64,000 nucleotides of DNA from Cellulomonas persica (GTDB taxonomy: Bacteria; Actinomycetota; Actinomycetes; Actinomycetales; Cellulomonadaceae): assembly GCF_007989825.1 (NCBI RefSeq), contig NZ_BJUA01000006.1, positions 124,001 to 188,000 on the forward strand, given 5' to 3'. Shown piece by piece: positions 9,166 to 19,600 of the stretch (its first letter is position 1; every line of letters starts with the position of its first letter). The notes under the pieces are model-generated. The model made no database searches. It was not told the DNA's origin and saw only the letters and a list, made by a program, of their open reading frames with translations. A program made the position numbers and the translations under genes.

Positions 9166-10722
9166 TCAGGGGCGCAGGACGACGATCCCCTCGTCGGTCC
9201 GGCCGACGAGCAGCCCGCCGACCGCAGCCAGGCGCGTGACCTGCGGCGGGACACCCACCTGCCAGCGTTGCGCACCGTCGCGCAGCCCGCGGGCCACGAG
9301 CGTGACCCGGCCCCCGTCCTCGACCGGCGTCAGGACGAGCGAGCCGTCGGTCAGCGCGGGCCAGTCCGGCGCCTCGAGCTCGTGCGACCACAGCGCGAGC
9401 CCCGTGCGGGCGTCGTACCCCGCCCAGCGGCCGCCGTCGGCGACCAGCAGCGTCTCGTCGACGACCGCACGAGGCGTGGAGCGCGTGCTGAGCGACCACA
9501 GCTCGTCGCCTGTGGCCATGTCGAAGCCGCGCACCGCGACGCCCGTGGACAGCACGACGACGTCCTGCGCCGACCCGTCGTCGATCGCGAGCGTCGACGG
9601 CACCGCGGGCAGCGCGGCGACCTCGATCCCGTCGCGGTCGTACAGCCACCCGCCGCGCGCGGGCGTCCACGCCGCGTAGCCGTCGCGGAACGGGACGAGC
9701 GCGACCGCCTGCCCGCGCGCCTCCGCGACCAGGGGCTCGCCGTCGTCGAGCCGCAGGACCACCAGCTCGGCGCCGCGCAGCACCGCGACGCTGTCCGTCA
9801 GGTCCAACGTCGCGCGCTCGATCGCGAGCGCTCCCGACAGCCGCTCGTCGGACTGGTACGTCCACGCGACGTCCCCGGTGCGACCGTCGCGCCGCTGGAC
9901 GAGCGAGTGCCCCTCGGCGTCGGTCACCGCGACCACCACGTCGTCGTCGACCCGGCCGTAGCCCGCGACGTCGCCGTCCTGCGTCCACTCCCCCACGCTG
10001 CGGCCCGTGGCGGCGTCGAGCGCGACCACCCGCAGCCCGAGCGGGTCCTCAGCATCCGGGTCGACCGCAGCGGCGTCGCCGTACACCGGGATCGCCAGGT
10101 CCGTCACGCACAGCACGAGGCCGCTCACGCGCCCCTCGCGCCAGCTCGGGCACTGCAGCCAGCCGCGCTCCGTGGCCGCCGGCGGACCGGTGACCCGCGT
10201 GGTCCACCGGTGCGCACCCGACGCCGCGTCGTACCCCGCGAGGCTGCCGCCGCTCGCGTCCTGCTGGACGACCACGACGGTGTCGTCCGCGACGACGACC
10301 GTCCCCTCGCCCGACGAGGCGGCCGCGCGCCACGCGACGTGCACGGGACCGTCGAGCGGGGTCAGCAGCCCCGGGATGCCCGCCGCGCGCTCGTAGGCGT
10401 CGGTGCGCCGGGCCTCGTCGACCGCGCCGAGCGCGGTGACGGTCAGGACGACCACGCCGAGCGCCGCGCCCCAGGCGACGAGCCCTCGACGCCACCGGGG
10501 GCGCCGCTGCGCCCCCGGTCCGGGACCGCCGCCCTGCTCGGCGCGCTCACCCGGACGGTCGTCGGGTGCGGCCTGGTCCGGCAGCGTGCCGACGGCCGGG
10601 ACGTCGGCGGGGACGCCCGCGTCCCCGCCGGGCAGCGCCGTCGGGCGGGCTCCCACCGACGTCGGTGTGAGCTCGTCCACCTCGACCAGCTGCATCTGCG
10701 CAGCGTGGCGGCTGTTCGCCAT
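9166..10722 (-). CDS. membrane-anchored PQQ-like beta-propeller protein
   Basis: A 518-residue protein: an 80-residue Pro/Gly-rich cytoplasmic N terminus, one membrane helix (about residues 82-101), and an extracytoplasmic beta-propeller of PQQ-like repeats. The repeats are visible as recurring units of the type GYDAASGAHRWTTRV, ALDAATGRSVGEW, RRDGRTGDVAWTY, GFDMATGDELWSL and GYDARTGLALWSH. No catalytic residues are evident, so it is probably a scaffold, sensor or binding protein rather than a quinoprotein dehydrogenase. It is the last gene of the nine-gene array, 60 bases after the RDD-FHA gene, and is followed by leuA and its leader. Function unknown; topology and fold are clear. Confidence 0.85.
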   Translation of the reverse strand: MANSRHAAQMQLVEVDELTPTSVGARPTALPGGDAGVPADVPAVGTLPDQAAPDDRPGERAEQGGGPGPGAQRRPRWRRGLVAWGAALGVVVLTVTALGAVDEARRTDAYERAAGIPGLLTPLDGPVHVAWRAAASSGEGTVVVADDTVVVVQQDASGGSLAGYDAASGAHRWTTRVTGPPAATERGWLQCPSWREGRVSGLVLCVTDLAIPVYGDAAAVDPDAEDPLGLRVVALDAATGRSVGEWTQDGDVAGYGRVDDDVVVAVTDAEGHSLVQRRDGRTGDVAWTYQSDERLSGALAIERATLDLTDSVAVLRGAELVVLRLDDGEPLVAEARGQAVALVPFRDGYAAWTPARGGWLYDRDGIEVAALPAVPSTLAIDDGSAQDVVVLSTGVAVRGFDMATGDELWSLSTRSTPRAVVDETLLVADGGRWAGYDARTGLALWSHELEAPDWPALTDGSLVLTPVEDGGRVTLVARGLRDGAQRWQVGVPPQVTRLAAVGGLLVGRTDEGIVVLRP

Positions 10723-10782
10723 GCCGTCAGCCTAGGCTCCGACCGCCCGTCGCGGGGCCGGAACCGGCGCGGAGACCTGAGC

Positions 10783-12111
10783 TCAGGACATCTCGACGAG
10801 ACGCATCGCGCAGTCGCCGAACACCACCACCGAGCCGAGGCGCAGGCGCACGGGCTGGTCGACCGGGCAGATGACCTGGCCCCCGTCCGGCAGCGTCACG
10901 ACCGTCCCGTTGGTCGAGCCACGGTCGGCGACCCAGACACCCGAGTGCTCGACCGCGAGCTGCAGGTGCGTCTTCGACACCGACCGGCCCGGGTCGACGA
11001 CGCGCACGAGCTGGACGCCGTCCGTCGCCGCAGCCGGGTTGCGCCCGACGAGCGCGGTGTGCCGCACCTCGACGCGCTGCCCGTCGCTGATCTCGAGCAC
11101 GGCCGCCGTGATGCGCGTCGGCGTGGGCGAGGGCGGCGGGACCGGCGGGAGCGCACGGCGGGTGGTCTCGAGGTCCTCGTCGTCGCCGAACGCGTGCGGC
11201 ACGGGCTGGACCAGCACGTCGCGCTCGGGCGTCGGCACCGCGGAGGCGTCGACGAGCGCGGCCGGGGCACTCGTCGCGACCGCGCTGCTCGCTGCGGTCG
11301 AGCCGTTCGTCGAGGGCGGCGGCGGGGGCACGAGCGGCAGCGCACGCGTGTCGAGGTCCGGGCCCGCGCGGTGCTGCGCGAGCGGGGCGAGGACGAGCGG
11401 GCGGGTGATCGGACCGGTCACCGGCGCGGGGACCGGCGGTGCCGGGACGGGCACGGCGGCGACGAGGGGCACAGCCCCGGCCAGGGGCGCCTCGCCGGGT
11501 GCGGACGCCGGCGGAGGCGGGGGCGGGGTGGTCGGCTCGCCCGCCGGCGCACGCCACGAGACCGTCGAGGCCGCACGGACCACGTCGGGGCGGGGCGGCG
11601 GGGGCGCCGCGACCGCACCGGCACCGGCGCGACGAAGGTCGACGACCACGGCCCGGGCGGCCCGGTCGTGCCACCCCTGCGAGCGGCCGGAGTGGTCGAA
11701 CAGCGGGGACAGCAGCACGACGATCTGCCCGACGCCGAGCGCGAGCGAGCCCGCAGCCACGACGAGCCCTCGCAGGAGCACGCGCGCCATCCCGATGGGA
11801 CGCCGGGTGCGCGCGTCGAGCGTGCGGATCCCCAGGAGGCGTCGCCCGACGGTCCAGCCGAGACGGCCGTGCAGGACCCACTGCAGCAGGGCGAGCGCGA
11901 GCGAGAGGCCGCCGCACGCGAGCGCGAGCCACGACGGGCCGACGGTGTGCGTCCCCTGCTCGTCGGCGGTCAGGGTCGAGACGCCCTGGACGACCCAGAG
12001 CCAGCCACCCGCCAGGAGCGCCAGGGCCACGTCGAGGGACACCGCCGCCGCGCGGCGCCCGAGCCCTGCGGCACCGGCCGTGGCCGTTGCCGGTACCGAC
12101 CGTCGGTTCAC
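10783..12111 (-). CDS. RDD-family membrane protein with C-terminal FHA domain
   Basis: A 442-residue protein. The N terminus (about residues 18-160) is an RDD domain with three or so membrane helices, including GWTVGRRLLGIRTLDARTRR. A long Pro/Ala-rich linker follows, then a C-terminal FHA domain (about 350-435) with the phosphothreonine-binding residues in LVGRNP, SVSKTHLQL and GSTNGT. FHA domains bind phosphothreonine, so the upstream Ser/Thr kinase is a natural partner. The GTG at 12111 overlaps the stop of the transglutaminase-like gene (GTGA). The linker contains many Thr and Ser that could be phosphorylated, but no specific site can be assigned. Confidence 0.9.
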   Translation of the reverse strand: MNRRSVPATATAGAAGLGRRAAAVSLDVALALLAGGWLWVVQGVSTLTADEQGTHTVGPSWLALACGGLSLALALLQWVLHGRLGWTVGRRLLGIRTLDARTRRPIGMARVLLRGLVVAAGSLALGVGQIVVLLSPLFDHSGRSQGWHDRAARAVVVDLRRAGAGAVAAPPPPRPDVVRAASTVSWRAPAGEPTTPPPPPPASAPGEAPLAGAVPLVAAVPVPAPPVPAPVTGPITRPLVLAPLAQHRAGPDLDTRALPLVPPPPPSTNGSTAASSAVATSAPAALVDASAVPTPERDVLVQPVPHAFGDDEDLETTRRALPPVPPPSPTPTRITAAVLEISDGQRVEVRHTALVGRNPAAATDGVQLVRVVDPGRSVSKTHLQLAVEHSGVWVADRGSTNGTVVTLPDGGQVICPVDQPVRLRLGSVVVFGDCAMRLVEMS

Positions 12112-14528
12112 CGTGACTCCTTGCGCGAGACCTGCTGCGACCGGCGCCTCGTGCTGCCGGACCGCACCGGGCGCGTCGCCGGGGCGACGTCCTTGCGGGT
12201 GCGTCGGCGCGCACGCACCGACGCGAGGGACAGACGTGTGCGCAGGCGCTGGCGCCAGCTCACCGACGCGCGCATGGTCGCGAGCGTCGAGTCGACCTGG
12301 GACCAGTACTGCGCGACCTGCGTGGCGTCCGGCTCGCCCGGGCCGAACACGACGCGGTCGGCGTGCCGTGCGAGCGTGTCGACCTGCTGGACCACGCGGT
12401 CGGACGACGCGCGTCGTCGGGACGCCGGGTCGCCTGCGAACGCGAGGGCGAGCACGCGCGCGGACTCCGAGCGCGTCGCGGTCGCGGGGACCGGCCGCCG
12501 CAGGTCGGTCGCCTCGTCCAGCACCTCGTCCCACCCGCCGGCCACACGTGTGACCGCATCACCACGCCGGCGGCGACGACGACGCCGTCCTGCCTTGATC
12601 ACGCCCACCACGATGAACGGCGACGCGAGCAGGATCGCCGGCACGCCGAACGCCACGGTCAGCAGCGCGACCCGACGCCACAGCGCGGCGGAGTCGTCCT
12701 CCTGCGCAGGCGGCTCGGGGGCGGGCTGCTCGGTGTCGTCGTCGGGCGGCGTGACCGCACCCGGCGGGGGCGGCGGCGGCTGGACCACCTGGGGCTTCGG
12801 GTCGCTCTGCTCGGGCGCGTCGCTCTTGTCGGGCGTCTTCTCCTTGGGCGGCGTCGCGTCGAACGGCACCCACCCGTGACCCGAGAAGGCGACCTCGACC
12901 CACGCCTGCACGTCCGCGCCGGTCACCGCGACGGGCTCGCCGCTCGCGACGTCCTCAGCCGACGGCACGAAGCCCAGCACGACGCGCGCGGGCAGCCCGA
13001 GCGAGCGCACCATGAGCGCCATCGCCGCGGCGTACTGCTCGCCGTCGCCGATCATCAGGTCGTCGGCGAGCAGGCTCGCGATGCGGTCCGCGCCGTGGCC
13101 CGACAGGGACGCGGTCTGACCGTCGAGTCCGTCGCTGTAGTAGCCCTCCTCGATGAGCCACGACGCGATCGCGTCGGCGACCTCGACCGCGTGCCCGGCC
13201 TCGCGCGCGACGTCCGCGGCAGTCACTCCGACGACCTCGGGCACCCCGGCGAGGTCGGGCTGCAGCACGTCGGCGGCGGCGGCCGTCCCGATCTCGTCGA
13301 CCGTCGGCACCGCCGGCACGATCGTCTCGAGCTCGTACGTCAGGCCGCTCCGGAGGCCACCCGTCAGCACCGCCGCGCCCGTCGCGTCGTTGAAGCGCAG
13401 CTGCGGGGCCGTGCGCCCGAGGTCGAACCCCGTCGCGTGCCCGACCGTGGGCAGCCAGACACCCGTGAGCGCGTCGATGGTGATCCGCACGGTGCGCCGC
13501 TCGCCGCGCACGCTCGCCGGGAGCTCGTCACCCACGCGGCGGAACTCCCCCGAGCTCTGCGCCGAGCCGTCGCCCGCCACGTTCCACACCACGCCGTCGT
13601 AGCGGTCCATCGTCGCGAGCCGGACGCGCCCGCCCTGACCGAGACCCTCGACCGTGAACAGCGTGGTCTCGTCGAGCCGCTTGACGTACTCGCGGAAGCC
13701 CGACAGCGGGCTCGCGTAGTCGCGCGGGTCGAACGGCGGCACGATCTCGTCGCGCAGCACGTAACGCGGCTCGTCGTCCAGGACGAGGGGCGCACCCCCG
13801 AACGCGGACGCCACGCCCACGAGCGCGAGGGTCGCGAGCGCGACGACGCGGCGCGGACGCAGCCCGCCCGCGCGCCACGCGGCCCACGGCAGGAGCACCG
13901 CACCGAGCACGACGCCCGTCCACACCGGCGGCACGAGCGGGAACCGCACGCCGAGCAGGATCACGACGACGAGGACGCCGACGGGCACGAGCGCGGCGGC
14001 GGCCGCCCAGCGACCCGGCGCGCGGACCGCCACCGCGACGGCGCTCAGGGACCCGACGAACGCGAGCAGCAGAGCCGCCACGAGCAGCGTGCCGCCCGAG
14101 CCGACCGGCGGTTGCAGCGTGACGACCTGCGCCCAGGAGGTGACCGCGCCGCGCGCCAGCCCGAGGACCGTGTCGGCCGTCGGGACGACACCCGCGACCG
14201 TGGTCGTCGGGGCCGCGAGCGGTCCGCCGACGAGCCCGTACGTCACGAGCGCGGCAGCGACGACGGTGAGCGCGGTCCAGCGGCGCCACGCCCCGACGAG
14301 CGCGAGCCCGGCACCCAGCAGCAGCCCCCCGGCGATCGCCGGCAGCGCGGCGTTCCCGCCGTACACCTCGAGCAGCGGCGCGAGCACGAGCGCGAGCACG
14401 GCGACCAGCACCGTCGCGTCGACGAGCCCGAGCGCCAGAGGGCGTCGGCGGGCGCGCGCGGCCGCGCGGGTGCGCACGGGTGCCTGCGCCGCGCGGGCCG
14501 GTGCGGCACGGTCGAGCGTCGCGGTCAT
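12108..14528 (-). CDS. TgpA-like membrane protein with transglutaminase-like domain lacking Cys and His
   Basis: An 806-residue membrane protein. Six or seven N-terminal helices (about residues 32-245) precede an extracytoplasmic transglutaminase-like region (about 255-565). A Pro-rich stretch, another helix (617-645) and a basic cytoplasmic tail follow. TgpA-type proteins usually keep a Cys-His-Asp triad. Here the segment that should read G-x-C is GDGEQYA (494-500), with Gly496 or Glu497 in the Cys slot. The His slot in VQAWVEV is Gln541, while Asp557 (FDATPP) is kept. It is therefore probably not a peptidase or transglutaminase, but a binding module. The gene is coupled by ATGA to the DUF58 gene and by GTGA to the RDD-FHA gene. 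Confidence 0.9.
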   Translation of the reverse strand: MTATLDRAAPARAAQAPVRTRAAARARRRPLALGLVDATVLVAVLALVLAPLLEVYGGNAALPAIAGGLLLGAGLALVGAWRRWTALTVVAAALVTYGLVGGPLAAPTTTVAGVVPTADTVLGLARGAVTSWAQVVTLQPPVGSGGTLLVAALLLAFVGSLSAVAVAVRAPGRWAAAAALVPVGVLVVVILLGVRFPLVPPVWTGVVLGAVLLPWAAWRAGGLRPRRVVALATLALVGVASAFGGAPLVLDDEPRYVLRDEIVPPFDPRDYASPLSGFREYVKRLDETTLFTVEGLGQGGRVRLATMDRYDGVVWNVAGDGSAQSSGEFRRVGDELPASVRGERRTVRITIDALTGVWLPTVGHATGFDLGRTAPQLRFNDATGAAVLTGGLRSGLTYELETIVPAVPTVDEIGTAAAADVLQPDLAGVPEVVGVTAADVAREAGHAVEVADAIASWLIEEGYYSDGLDGQTASLSGHGADRIASLLADDLMIGDGEQYAAAMALMVRSLGLPARVVLGFVPSAEDVASGEPVAVTGADVQAWVEVAFSGHGWVPFDATPPKEKTPDKSDAPEQSDPKPQVVQPPPPPPGAVTPPDDDTEQPAPEPPAQEDDSAALWRRVALLTVAFGVPAILLASPFIVVGVIKAGRRRRRRRRGDAVTRVAGGWDEVLDEATDLRRPVPATATRSESARVLALAFAGDPASRRRASSDRVVQQVDTLARHADRVVFGPGEPDATQVAQYWSQVDSTLATMRASVSWRQRLRTRLSLASVRARRRTRKDVAPATRPVRSGSTRRRSQQVSRKESR

Positions 14529-15667
14529 GAGACCGCCCGCCGCAAGAGCCGGGGCAGGTCGTCGAGCGAGCCGAGCGTCGCGAGCGTGAGCACGCCCTGC
14601 GTCCGCACCGCCACCTCGGCGCCGAGCTCGCACCGCACGACGAGTGTGCGCGTGCCCGCCGGCAGGTGCCGGCTGCCCAGACGCAGGTCGGCGTCCGAGG
14701 GCACCGAGCCGGTGACGAGGACGGCGACCGAGCACTGCGGCACCTCGCGCACGACGCGGCGTCCGAGCAGCGTCACGTCCGCACCGGCCGGGTCGAGCTC
14801 CAGGCCCGAGCAGTCGTCGAGCAGCATCGGGGGCGTCCGCACCCGCAGCGAGCCGGGCCCCGCGAGCACCTCGAGGTCGCGTTCGTCGCGCAGGGTCTGC
14901 ACGCCGATCGACGCGACCGCCGAGATCGCGAGCTCGAACTCGTCGTCGTGCGCGTAGTCGAGGGGGTCCGTCGCGAGCGCGAGGACCGTCTGGGTGCGCC
15001 GCGTGTCCTCGAACTGCTTGACCATGAGCTTGCCGCGACGCGCCGTGGTCCTCCAGTGGATGTACCGACGGTCGTCGCCCGCGACGTAGTCGCGCAGCGC
15101 GTGGAACGACATGTCGGAGTCCGACAGGTCGCGCGTCGACTGGCCCTCGAGGTCGCGCAGCAGGCCCGCGCTCGCCCCGCCGAGCGCCACGAGCGCCGGG
15201 TGCACGTACAGGTCCACCGGCCGGGTCCACAGGACACTGCGGCGCGCGAGCCCGAGCGGGTCGCCGCGCACAGAGCGGACCGGGCCGACGACGACGACCG
15301 CTCGCCGGGCCGTGGGGATCGCGAAGAGCTCGTCGTGCGTCGCGTCGGGTGCGAGCGACGGCACCGCGAGCTCGGCGAGACCGGCGCCCACGGGCAGCTC
15401 GAGCCGCGACGGGAGCGAACGACGACGCGCGGCGTTGCGCACCTCGATGCGACCGACCGCACGCTCGCCGATCTTCACGCGGTTGTCCGCCATGTCGAGC
15501 GTGACCGCGTAGCGTGCGCGGCCGATCGTCATGAGCAGGCACACCGCGAGGACGCCGACGAGCCCCGCGCCGAGGGCGGCGAGCTCGGCCCAGCCGAGCA
15601 TCCGCCCCAGCACGAGGCCGAGGAGCGCGACGAACGCGCTCCCCCAGCCGACGCCCGAGATCCGCAC
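14525..15667 (-). CDS. DUF58 domain-containing protein
   Basis: A 380-residue protein. Two N-terminal hydrophobic helices (about residues 8-48) are followed by a beta-rich stretch and the DUF58 signature (DMSFHALRDYVAGDDRRYIHWRTTAR, about 185-210), then a von Willebrand A-like fold with VLALATDP. DUF58 proteins are the usual partner of MoxR AAA ATPases and transglutaminase-like membrane proteins, and are thought to be MoxR clients or adaptors. The GTG at 15667 lies one base after the moxR stop, and the stop overlaps the next start. The three form a MoxR-DUF58-transglutaminase module. Biochemical role unknown. Confidence 0.92.
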   Translation of the reverse strand: MRISGVGWGSAFVALLGLVLGRMLGWAELAALGAGLVGVLAVCLLMTIGRARYAVTLDMADNRVKIGERAVGRIEVRNAARRRSLPSRLELPVGAGLAELAVPSLAPDATHDELFAIPTARRAVVVVGPVRSVRGDPLGLARRSVLWTRPVDLYVHPALVALGGASAGLLRDLEGQSTRDLSDSDMSFHALRDYVAGDDRRYIHWRTTARRGKLMVKQFEDTRRTQTVLALATDPLDYAHDDEFELAISAVASIGVQTLRDERDLEVLAGPGSLRVRTPPMLLDDCSGLELDPAGADVTLLGRRVVREVPQCSVAVLVTGSVPSDADLRLGSRHLPAGTRTLVVRCELGAEVAVRTQGVLTLATLGSLDDLPRLLRRAVS

Positions 15668-15668
15668 G

Positions 15669-16625
15669 TCAGACCGCCCGCAGCACCGGGGGTGCGACCT
15701 GGTCGAGCAGGCGGGCCAGCACGTCGGTCGCGGTCACGCCCGCGAACTCGGCCTCGGCGTCCAGCACGAGCCGGTGCGCGAGGACCGGCTGGGCCAGGCC
15801 CTTCACGTCGTCGGGCAGCACGTACTCGCGGCCCTGCGACGCGGCCCAGACCTTCGCGCAGCGCACGAGCGCGAGCCCGCCGCGCACGCTCGCGCCGAGC
15901 GCGGTCTGGCTGTCGTCGCGCGTCGCCTCGGTGATGCGCGCGACGTAGTCGAGCACGACCGGGTCGATGTGCACCGTCTGCGCGAGGTCCGCCATCGTGC
16001 CGACGGCCTCGGTCGTGATGCGCGCGCTCAGGCCGAGCGTGCGGTCCTTGGCCCCGGCCAGGATCTCGACGGTCGACGACCGGTCCGGGTACCCCAGGCT
16101 CGTCTTGATGATGAACCGGTCGAGCTGCGCCTCGGGCAGCCGGTACGTGCCCGCCTGCTCGATCGGGTTCTGCGTCGCGATGACCATGAACGGGCGGCCC
16201 ACGGGGTGCGTGACGCCGTCGACCGTGACGTTGCCCTCCTCCATGACCTCGAGCAGCGCGGCCTGGGTCTTGGGCGAGGCGCGGTTGATCTCGTCGGCCA
16301 GCACGACCGACGCGAACACCGGGCCGCGGTGGAACTCGAAGCGACCCGTGCCCTGGTCGTAGATCGTCACGCCGGTCACGTCCGACGGCAGCAGGTCGGG
16401 CGTGAACTGGATGCGGTGGTGCGTGCCCTGCACCGTGGCGGCCAGCGCCTTGGCGAGCGACGTCTTGCCCGTTCCCGGGGCGTCCTCGAGCAGCAGGTGC
16501 CCCTCGGCGATCATCGCCGTGAGGGCGAGGCGCACGGTGCTCTCCTTGCCCAGCAGCACTCGGCCGACGTTCTCGGTCAGGGCGGAGAACGTCTCGGCGA
16601 ACCAGGCGCTCTGCTCGGGGGTCAT
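15669..16625 (-). CDS. MoxR-family AAA ATPase
   Basis: A 318-residue AAA_3-type ATPase with Walker A EDAPGTGKTSLAK, Walker B VVLADEINRASPKTQAALLE, sensor 1 ATQNPIEQAGTYRLPEAQLDRF and a C-terminal AAA-lid. MoxR proteins act as chaperone-like ATPases that mature or insert metal or partner proteins, often with vWA (DUF58) clients, and here the DUF58 gene follows one base later. The ATG at 16625 has the usual short N-terminal helix before the ATPase core. It lies 55 bases downstream of the giant Ig/Fn3 gene in the same direction. Confidence 0.94.
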   Translation of the reverse strand: MTPEQSAWFAETFSALTENVGRVLLGKESTVRLALTAMIAEGHLLLEDAPGTGKTSLAKALAATVQGTHHRIQFTPDLLPSDVTGVTIYDQGTGRFEFHRGPVFASVVLADEINRASPKTQAALLEVMEEGNVTVDGVTHPVGRPFMVIATQNPIEQAGTYRLPEAQLDRFIIKTSLGYPDRSSTVEILAGAKDRTLGLSARITTEAVGTMADLAQTVHIDPVVLDYVARITEATRDDSQTALGASVRGGLALVRCAKVWAASQGREYVLPDDVKGLAQPVLAHRLVLDAEAEFAGVTATDVLARLLDQVAPPVLRAV

Positions 16626-16680
16626 GTGGCGGTCTCCGTCGTGGGGTCAGGGGTGCGGGCGGGTCGGCGGGTGGTCACGG

Positions 16681-19600
16681 TCACTCGTCGGGCGGCGGGT
16701 CGGGCTCGACGTACGCGGGGATGGTGATGCGCTCACGCACCTCGGACGAGTCACCGCGGTCGTTGTGCGCTCGGATGCGCAGCTCGACCTCCTGGTCGCG
16801 GTCCCTGACCTCGAACCCGGAGAACGAGCTCGCACGGTCGGTGAACCCGCTCCGGCACGTCGAGTCCTGCCGACGTCCGTCGAGGTACCAGCAGAACTCG
16901 TAGGTGATGTCGAGCCCACCGTCCTTCGTCGGCGGCGCCCAGGTCGCCGTCACGCGCGTGGGCGCCGTCGCCGGGTCCAGCGCGAGCTGCACGCTCGTCG
17001 GCTCGGACGGCGCCGCACCCCACGAGAAGTTCACCGTGGCGCTCGACCACGAGGTCGTGGCGATGTCCGTGCTCGCCCGGACCGACAGCGTCAGGTCGGA
17101 GCCGGAGTAGTTGATGTTCCAGTCGGACACGTCGACGGTCGCCGACGTCCCGGTGATCGGGCCGCCGGACGCGTCGCGCCCGCGCATCTCCAGCTTCCAC
17201 TCGTACTGGAGGTTCTTGCCACCGCCGTCGGGGACCGCGTCCCACGAGACCGTGATCTGCGTGGGCCGACCGCCCGCACCCTCCCCGGTCTTCTGCATGC
17301 GCAGACCCGAGGGCTGACCCGGCGGCGTCGTCGGGGTCGCCGAGCGCGAGTTCGAGAAGTCGCTCGAGCCGCCCTCGTTGCGCGCCTTGACCCGGTAGGT
17401 GTGCGACGAGCCGCCGGTCAGGCCGGAGTGCTCGAACGACGTGCCCTCGGTCGACCCGACGACCGAGTCGCCGTCGTAGACGTCGTAGGTCACGCGCGAG
17501 CCACGGTCGTCGACGCGGTCCCACGACAGGCGCACGGTGCCCGAGCCGGCCGGGGCCACGGGCTCGGCCAGCGAGGGCGTCCGCGGCGCGCCGAACGCGC
17601 GCGCGGTCACGGTGTCGCTCGTCGGGCCCCAGCCCGCCTTGTTCCGCGCCTGCACGGCGAACGTGTACTCGGTGCCGTTCTGCGCCTTGAACGCGTGCGA
17701 GCGCTGCTCGGTCTCGATGGTCCGGTCCTCGCCGCCCCCACGCACGACGAGCCGGTACGACTGCACGGAGTCGCCGTTGTTCGTCGCGGGCGCCGACCAG
17801 GACACGTCGATCTGACCGCCCAGAGCGGTGTCGGTCCGCACGGCCTGCAGCCCGGTCGGCGCGGACGGCGGGGCCGCCGGCCACTCCGTCCCCGTCCAGG
17901 GCGTCCAGGGGCTCGGACGGTCCTGCAGCGCGTTGACGGCGCGGACACGGATCGAGTACGCCGTGCCGTTCGCGAGGTCCGTGAACGTGACCTTGGGCGC
18001 CGTCGGCTTGAGCACGGCGCTCCCGCTGGGCGGCGCGGGCGTGATCTGCACCTCGTAGTTGACGATCTTCGAGCCGTGCGTCACCGCGTCGGGCCAGCTC
18101 CAGGACAGCGTGCCGTCGCCGAAGCCGACGAAGTCGACGCGCGCGGGTGCCTCGGGCACCGCGTCGGGGCGCGCCTGCGCGGACGCCGCGCTCTCCTGCG
18201 ACCAGCCGACCGCGTTCTGCGCCGCCACCGTGAAGGTGTACGTGACGTCGTTGGTCAGCCCGTCGAACGTGCACGTCGTGGACGCGCACGTCTGGGTGAG
18301 GCCGCCCGGGCGCGCCGTGACGCGGTACCCGGTGATGGCGGCGCCGCGGCTGTTCGGCGCGACCCACGACAGCACGACGGTGCGGTCGCGCTCCTCGCCG
18401 ATCTTGGGCTGCGAGGGTGCGTCGGGCACGCCCCGGACGTTGAGCGAGATCCTGCCCTCGACCTCACGGTCGGCCTCGTCGATCGCGTCGCGGACCCGGT
18501 AGCGGACCACGAGCTCGCCGATGTAGTCCGGCGCGGGCGTCACGGTGACCCGAGCGCCCGAGACCGCGGCCGTCCCGCGTCCCGACTGGACCGTCGCGCC
18601 GACGACCCGCAGGTCCTTCTGCGGGTACGGGTTGAACGAGCCGTCGAGCACGTCGATGGTGCGCGGCTCGCCCTCGACCGCGTCGTCGACCGTCCAGTCC
18701 TGCACGTGCGCCTTGGGGCGCGTGCTCGCGATCACGCGCAGGTCGAGCTGGGTGTCGAGCTGGCCCTTGCGGCCGAACCCGATCCGCAGCTGCAGCAGGC
18801 CGCGCGTGCCCTTGTCGGTCGTGACGTCAGCCCCGACCGACAGCACCGAGCCGTCGATCGTCGCCGTGAACCCGGCGGGCACGCTCGAGGCGACCGCGTA
18901 CGAGTACTGCTTCTCGGTCGGTGTCGCGCCCTCGGGCGTCAAGGTGAACGCGCGCAGGTCCACCTGCGTGACGGGCTCACCGGGTCCGACCTCGATCGTC
19001 GCCGGCACGAACGTCGGCGGGTGGTCGTCGACCGCGAACACCTCGATCGGCAGCGTGAGGAACGACGTGCGCGCCGAGGTGTCGTTCGCGCTCGTCGCGT
19101 CCGTCACGGGCATCGTCACGGACGCCGGTCCGGCGTACTCCGCGGCGGGCGTGAACGTGACCTCGCGGCCGTCGCTGCTGATGCTGACGGTGCCGCGCGT
19201 CGCGGTCACCTGCAGCGCGTCCGCGACCGACGGCTGCCGGCCCTGGGCGACCTTGATCTGCTCCTCGAGCACGATCGTCAGCTCCTCGCCGGACGCGACG
19301 CGCAGCTCGGGCGCGCCGGGCCGCAGCGACGGCCGGATGAACCCCAGCGCGGGCACGGTGATGAACGCGTACGCGGTGGCCGTCTCCGGAGCACGCCTGT
19401 TGACGAGCTGGAACGGCAGCGTCTGCGTCTGGTCCGTCAGCGTCACCAGGACCTTGCCGTCGGGGGTCACGGTCGCGACCTGCGCGATGGAGTCGGGGAC
19501 GCGGACCTCGAGGTCGCTGAGCGGTCCGCTCGGGTTCTGCGCGGTCGCGAGCACGTCGACCACGACCTCGGTGAGCCCGAACGTCTCGGTCGCGGGCACG

